A stretch of DNA of 64,000 bases from Gnetum montanum (Eukaryota > Streptophyta > Gnetopsida > Gnetales > Gnetaceae): assembly GCA_015680685.1 (NCBI GenBank), contig MNCI01033631.1, positions 1 through 64,000 on the forward strand, in the 5' to 3' direction. Position 1 is the first letter of the stretch. Each line of letters starts with the position of its first letter. The notes under the pieces are model-generated. The model was not told the origin of the DNA and made no database searches. It saw only the letters and a program-made list of their open reading frames with translations. Shown piece by piece: positions 58,436 through 64,000 of this stretch. A program made the position numbers and the translations under genes.

Positions 58436-60615
58436 ATGGCTCTGCTACAAGACCACGATAATGCCACACTTAGTGAGGAAATTGATTGGAGAACCAATGA
58501 ATTAACTGACAATGAAGATTGGAGTACTCAACCTTATGCAAGAGTTCCCTATCTTTATGAACACCCCAACGATAGTCAAAGACTCTCGTCATCCAACTCT
58601 GACACCTGTAGTGAGGATGAGACATCCCATAGAACAAGGAGGCCTGAAAGGCCTAGGACCTTCTCAATAATTAACAAGAATTTTCTTGGGGATGATTGGA
58701 AGGCTTACAAAATTCATAACAAGTTTTATAGTTCCTTCTCTTCCTCTACTTCTTCAACGTCAGATTGTGATACGAATGACTATCTTTCAAGGGATCGGCG
58801 TAGAACTAAAAATCAAGCTCACAAAGAAAAATGAGAATGCCAACATAAACAAAGGCAACATCGTTCTAACACACGAACACACAACTTACTTGATGATGAT
58901 GAATCCCTACTGGTCACTAAGATCCTAACGCAAATACAAGAGGCTATTCGAATCTCACGTAGGCATCGTAAAGAGAGCCGTCTACCCAGGATTGATTTAA
59001 AAAACTTTCCCAAGTTTCTAAGAGGTTATGATTCAGATCCACAACATCATTTACAAGCCTTCTACAATGCCTACACATGGAAAAACATTGATCAAAGGTG
59101 GAAAAAACTTAACCTCTTCTCTATGACACTCGTTGGCCAAGCAAAAGTATGGTATATATTGTTAAAACCAAATTCAATATGACGTTGGCCAACAATGGTA
59201 GAAGCTTTTAATGAAAGATATCAAAGCTACGCAAGAGTGTCAGCCTTGAGGAAACAAATTAAGAGTGGAAACAAGCATAACATGAACCCTTGGACATGAC
59301 CTTAGAAAGATATTACACACTATTAAACAACTATCCAAGCCATGATTTCTCCGAAGAAAGGCTAATGAATCATATCATTGATGGGCTACATAATTAAACA
59401 AGAGAGACCTTAGGAATGTATGCCCAAGGTCAACTATAAGAGCTATGAACCCATCAATTACAAGAGCTTATTAAGCAGGCAGCAAAAGAAGAAGGAGAAC
59501 TAGCCAAATGGGAGAATGCTGAAATTTCTCAACAGGACCAAAATCTCAACTTAACAAGGGTCCATAATCATAAAGAGGATAAATCCACTCACTTCAAGGA
59601 GGTGGAATCATCTTTGCCCATCCTAAAATCATTAGATGAATTTGAGGCAAAGGTCAATAAGATGGTGGACTGGGTACATGAAAGATGTGGAGAATATGCC
59701 AACATCATTAGAGGAAGAGTTATGCGAAACTGAGAGACAGGACGGGACACCACGCAACGATCAAAACAAAGGGTAGAAAATCATAAGAATAAGAGCTCAA
59801 CTACAAATTTCACATATCAATGTAACTTCTATCTGTACAATCACCCCAAGGGCCAATGCCCAATCTTGTCACATTTACATGAGCATTGGAGAGGAATGTT
59901 ACATCCAGATTTCGTATAGAAATATCCGGTTCAACCACAGTGGAAAAAACCTCAGTCATGGAGGAGGCCACCGCCAGCTGGACCATACCCTTCATATGTC
60001 CCAATGCCAAATGCTTATTATTATGTTCAACACCATTTTTCTCCATCAAGCTCATCATCCTCTACTTCACCTCATCGTTATCATTCTCCCGAGTACTATT
60101 CACCCATTTCCTCTCCAACAAGATCACCACCTCATGTGCCTTACACTTATCACACTTATCCTCAACCTCAATATTCTCATACTTCACCCACTCCTACATC
60201 ACAGCTGCATTATCATTCTCCTCAATACTATCATCCCATGTCCTCAACACAACCATCACCTTTTGTACCTCACACTTCTCCTAATTTTCAACATTCTCAT
60301 CCTTTCCCTCCTTCTACATCACCACCAATTGTTCCTGAAGTTTTTGCACCACAACACCAACCTACAAACATTACTTGTGCTGCTGCTCCCAATAGTAGTG
60401 GAGGTCATTCACAACATCAAAAGTATACCTTCTTTAGACATGATTGTCAAAAGGAACACCACAGTTTCGGAACCACTGCATCTGCCAACTTAGCACAAAC
60501 CCAACACTATGGTGCATCTTCCTTTTCAAATCCAACGTCTCATGTTACCTCATCAAGGCCACCACTTAACACTCCGACAACCATACGGCCCAATAAATAT
60601 AGCCATGGAGGGTGA
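58436..60615 (+). pseudogene. gag of element D, lightly broken
   Basis: ATG 58436 opens a 132-codon Ser/Arg/Asp-rich N-terminal part (MALLQDHDNATLSEEIDWRT ... KNQAHKEK). A single stop at 58832 leads on in the same frame to the Retrotrans_gag domain (58970-59240): RIDLKNFPKFLRGYDSDPQH, KVWYILLKPNSI, EAFNERYQSYARV. A coiled, charged stretch follows (59450-59700). The family C-terminal block at 59810-59900 reads CNFYLYNHPKGQCP, LSHLHEHWRGMLHPDF. An open 203-codon tail (60004-60615) is extremely rich in Ser, Pro, His and Tyr (YHSPEYYSPISSPTRSPPH). Only a handful of lesions separate the parts. Confidence 0.85.
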
Positions 60616-62726
60616 CATCTTGATCCTTGCATACCATCTAATGGTCCTAATTATCATAGTGGGTCAACAAATTATCCGAAAACTACACCTTATAACTTGT
60701 CCCACTATGGTTACTATAATCAAGTGTGTGAACCCCAATGGGGTCAGTATGACTAGGTCCCAATATTTCCAATACGCAAGGATCCTAATCTTCCATTTAT
60801 TGATTCTAGTCATGCTAAACCATTTTGGTATGGGGGGTATCCTCCATTCTAACAACACAGAATTAATAAATATTTCTTTAATTTTTCAACTTTTTGTTTT
60901 CTAGTTTTTCACCTTTTAATTTATTGTTTTATCATTTTGTCTTTTAAGTTTTTGTTTTTGTTTTAAGTTTTTCTTTGTGTGTTTATTTATTGTGTTTCGT
61001 TAATTTCGTCACTTAATAAGTGCTCCACAGATGGTATGAACTATATTCCATTGATTGCTAATGTTTGGTTTTTACCTTTAAGTTATGATGTTGATACTAA
61101 GGTATGGTTCTTTTGATATAATAGGAAATGAGTACACTTCATCCACATATTCGCAAATTTCTATGGTCTCTCTCAGCTTGGGAAATGTACAGTCCCTTTC
61201 TAATAAGAACTATAATGGATCGGTGACTGGGTAATTCTCAAACTAAAGAAGGACTCAAGGATTGAAAATGGTGTGACTTCAAGGGGATTTGATGCACTTG
61301 TTCTAGCCACTCTTTGGTGCTTAGATGTTTTCTTCTTGAGTCTTCCATTCCATTCCGACACTGCTCCATTATCGAGAAGCCAAGCTAATAAAAATAAAAA
61401 AGTCTTTGCATGATGTAGTTCTCACAAATAAACACATAAAACAAAAAAATAAAAAAAAATTGTGAGAATTCAAAGCACACCTCTTAAATGAAATAATCAT
61501 TTGGGCTACAAGCACTGGTTATGGAACTTAATATAAAATTTTTCTCTCTAACTAAGGCCCTTCTTGCTTCCCATTCTCTCCTCCTTGTTTCGTCGGAATG
61601 GTGGTGGCTCTTGGGTAAAGGCATTCTTGTTAGTTCAAGTGAATGAATTGGTTGAATGCATTAATGCAAAGTCACTGGTAGTGGTTTGTTTAAAGCTGGA
61701 CTTGGAATGGGATCTGCTAAGTCACATTAATCATGAAAACACACAAGGGGCTATACACCACCTTGTTCTTGGAATTCCATTCCATTCTCTTCTCTCCATG
61801 CTTCTCTCCATTGTTCACCTCATTGTCAATTGTATCATAAGTGTATATCTTGGTAGATGCATTTTTTTCTTTTTGGTAAATTCTTGCGGTTAAGACTTTA
61901 ACTCTTGTTCCATATGACATTCCCAAAGCCTACGGACTCTTTGAATGTGGGTTTGTCAGGGCATTAAGGGCATGAGCCTACTTTGGGGAGGATCCACTAA
62001 CATTCCTATTTGGTGCACTAGCTAAATTCTTTTCCCTAACATTTTTGCAATCCATTTTATTCTGTTCATTTTCATCTTGACATTCATTTCATCAACATTA
62101 TAGTTTTCTTTTTTTCTTCATCTTTCTTATTCCTTTTCTTTCTCCATTCTCTTACTACCGGAGGTTCGCTATTAGCCATGGGGGTACGGGGCCTAATTTT
62201 TTCAATTTTGTCCTAACCCCTACACCTTCGGTAGTCATCAATATTATATCTCTAGATCTATATCTGCCATACCACAACTCATCCAATGGACCTTTCACCG
62301 AAGCAAGGTATCAACTACATTGTGATTCATTTACCCTTGCTAATATAAAGACTGTGTTATGTGTGTAGATGGCGATCATACAACACCAGATTGGATCTGG
62401 AGGAAACACTTGAAATGGAGTAGCACTGAAAGAAGTTATGCAAGGAGCAAGATCGATGCTGCACTTATGAATAGACAAAGAAAGGTGCAATCTTGGCGTT
62501 GGAAGCAGTAGACTTCTTCTCTCTTCTCTCTCAGCTTCCAAATAAGGCCTGATGTCAAATGTATAAAGTGTTCACTCTTGTTTTCATGAACACCAGTTGT
62601 GTATTGTCTTGTAATGATGATCCGTTCACATGTCATTCCATTAGTTCCATTTGAGTCAATAATCCCATACTGTCCCAATATTTTGTAAGGAACTCAAGGA
62701 TGAGTTTTCATTCAGTTATGGGGGTA
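60616..62726 (+). other. Non-coding 3' region of element D
   Basis: A short further gag-like frame (GGQQIIRKLHL, NPNGVSMTRSQYFQYARI) runs to about 60850; then no coding trace. It carries the shared tract CTAACTAAGGCCCTTC (61547-61562), the conserved block GGGCATTAAGGGC ... GGGGAGGATCCACT (61949-61997), the motif ATTAGCCATGGGGGTACGGG (62170-62189), and the terminal stretch CCCATACTGTCCCAATATTTTGTAAGG before the purine tract. Confidence 0.7.
62716..62726 (+). promoter_or_regulatory. Polypurine tract of element D
   Basis: TTATGGGGGTA lies immediately before the LTR start TGATGGGAT, and the equivalent in B is TTTTGGGGGTA. It would prime plus-strand DNA synthesis. Confidence 0.7.
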
Positions 62727-63556
62727 TGATGGGATGCAATATCATGGCCGCTAATATATCACATCCCACGCAATATCGTATACGTGATATCACGTCATCC
62801 CCCGTGATATTGCGGTGCACCGCCAAGTCTTTAAATAAGAGGTAGCTCTCCCTTGTTTCTCATCTAGATTTAGACCTTAGCTAAACTCTTTTCATTTTTT
62901 CATTCTAGAGATAGAATAATTTCCATGTGCCCGTAGTAGGAGTCTCAAAGTGAACAGATCTCTATTCGAGCAAACTGTACCTGAGCACACATTTGTGTGC
63001 GCCAATAAAGATGAACTTTCTGATAAACCTTGCAGCATGTGGACTAAGCTAAATAGGATTTAATTACTGTTGAATGTTAAATTTCTTTCCTAAATGATTA
63101 AACTCCCTTCATCCTTATATCCTAGTAATGTGGAATGAGTACAATTTAATCACAAGCATTTAAGTGTGACTACTTGGTAACCTAGTAGTGTACCTAGGAT
63201 CTATGCTTGGTGATCCCAGTGGCAGTTGTGCATGAAGTTTAGGATGTGTATAGATGATTAACGATGGAGGCTCATCACACTTAGGCTAGATTAGATTCTC
63301 TTACCCTTTTCCTTCTAGCTTATCTTAGTTAATATTAGTTTCCACTACCTTTAGGAGTAGCGTTAGATTAGGAACACATCATACACTTGAATCTGGACTA
63401 AACCATACGTGACAAATATAATACTAGTCTAGGTGGGAAGACAGCGAACTGCGACCTAAAGATAATTGTCTAGGTGCCACAACTAGTCCGTCTGTGGAGT
63501 TCGACCGGATCGCACGTGAGAATGCTCGTATTCATATGGTTGAGTGGTGAGGGGCA
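62727..63556 (+). repeat. 3' LTR of element D, end missing
   Basis: It aligns with the 5' LTR to ATTCATATGGTTGAGTG (63527-63547), then departs within about ten bases, lacking the last 13-16 bp. U3 includes the 14-bp palindrome ACGTGATATCACGT (62782-62795), more complete than in the 5' LTR. The TATA box is mutated to TTTAAATA. Confidence 0.85.
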
Positions 63557-64000
63557 GCTTAGAAGGTTGTAAAATAAGTTTTTTAGACTATCATCTATTA
63601 TATTGTATTGTATGGATATGTTTATTGGAAACTTGGACTTAGTGCTGAACTTTAGAAAGATATTAAAAGAGTGCAAAAAACTTTTCTTCTTGGTAAGTTA
63701 AAGGTGAAGATGCAAACAACTTAGTCAATGTTATTATGTGAATGTGATTTATTACCTTTAGAAGTAGAAGCCATGTGTGAATTCATTACATACTCTCATA
63801 GCTTACATATCTCAAGGCAAGATCAATACTCTAAAGTAATTCTTGAGGATTCATGAGACCATGGTTGGTCATTTGAGGGGATGCAATGGTTGAGAAAATA
63901 AAATATCTCTTCAGATGAAATGAACAAAAATTCTAAGCATATTTTCCAACTAGTTAAGAAGAAGATTTTAATATAGATGTGGACTAATGTGGAAGGTAAG
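63557..64000 (+). pseudogene. LINE C-terminal fragment
   Basis: It aligns with 25680-26110: TTTTTTAGACTATCAT, then YIVLYGYVYWKLGLSAEL and KVKMQTT.SMLLCECDLLPL, ITYSHSLHISRQDQYSKVIL. The same LINE family is cut by the element D border on the left and continues beyond the window. Confidence 0.7.

Larger units (their letters stand above)
57484..63556 (+). mobile_element. Athila-like gag-only LTR retrotransposon D
   Basis: The 5' LTR is 57484-58293; the 3' LTR starts at 62727 and breaks off near 63556, short of its expected CTCATCA end. The primer site, gag, non-coding 3' region with the conserved block, and purine tract TTATGGGGGTA (62716-62726) are all present. There is no pol. LTR U3 sequences differ from A and B, but the LTR end, primer site, gag and 3' modules are shared: a sister subfamily. 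It is the least decayed of the three. Confidence 0.85.

Noticed and set aside
59879-60493. 204-codon frame rich in Leu/Ile/His overlapping gag of D
   Set aside because: It is the shifted-frame shadow of the Ser/Pro/His/Tyr-rich gag tail (TCA/CCA repeats read as CAT/ATC); the gag frame fits the family.
1-64000. tRNA, rRNA or snRNA genes
   Set aside because: None seen on either strand; only primer-site matches to tRNA 3' ends were found.

Overview
This window looks like nuclear DNA from a large-genome land plant, most likely a gymnosperm or conifer. It is AT-rich, holds one compact plant-specific secreted-protein gene, and is otherwise filled with old, nested, stop-riddled retrotransposons. 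Many in-frame stops in the elements look like TGG>TAG/TGA, CGA>TGA or CAA>TAA changes, as expected from long-term cytosine methylation and deamination. The species assignment is an inference; no marker gene settles it.

Layout. 1-178 is the 3' tail of a LINE. About 179-12904 is one copy of a large unclassified repeat (called X here). It is interrupted by a CpG-rich terminal-inverted-repeat DNA element (1709-2626) and by a small LTR element (E, starting at 3887). E's right LTR is itself split by a gag-only Athila/Tat-like LTR retrotransposon (A, 5241-12165). About 12905-16953 is a truncated minus-strand relative (F) that keeps gag, a protease region and its 5' LTR. 16954-21000 is the only low-copy, CpG-retaining, gene-like stretch. 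It has a minus-strand TATA-like element near 18074 and a complete STIG1-type cysteine-rich secreted protein gene (coding 19982-20371, plus strand).

23400-26540 is a decayed LINE (endonuclease, reverse transcriptase, C-terminal region). 26563-32225 is a gag-only Ty1/copia-type element (G) flanked by AGAAG. A second copy of X (about 32430-53860) is interrupted by Athila-like element B (33722-50963, minus strand, ATCAT target duplication). B contains a nested Ty3/gypsy chromovirus C (36544-46219, minus strand, CTATG target duplication). C carries gag, protease, RT-RNase H, integrase and a chromodomain-like tail. In antisense between its 5' LTR and gag it also holds a degenerate gene with four GT-AG introns.

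55293-55560 is a diverged second copy of sequence found upstream of the STIG1-type gene, separated from a further matching piece (57165-57225) by an RTE-type LINE fragment. 57484-about 63556 is a third gag-only Athila-like element (D), the best preserved, and 63557-64000 is a LINE C-terminal fragment.

The most distinctive content is a lineage of pol-less Athila-like elements (A, B, D). They share LTR ends, an Asp-tRNA-type primer site, gag, and a long non-coding 3' region with a conserved block and a second polypurine-like motif. The other is the intron-bearing antisense gene in chromovirus C. Only the STIG1-type gene appears intact; nothing else in the window looks translatable at full length. 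Two single N bases (30090, 38758) sit between near-identical 80-120 bp copies and look like unmerged assembly joins.
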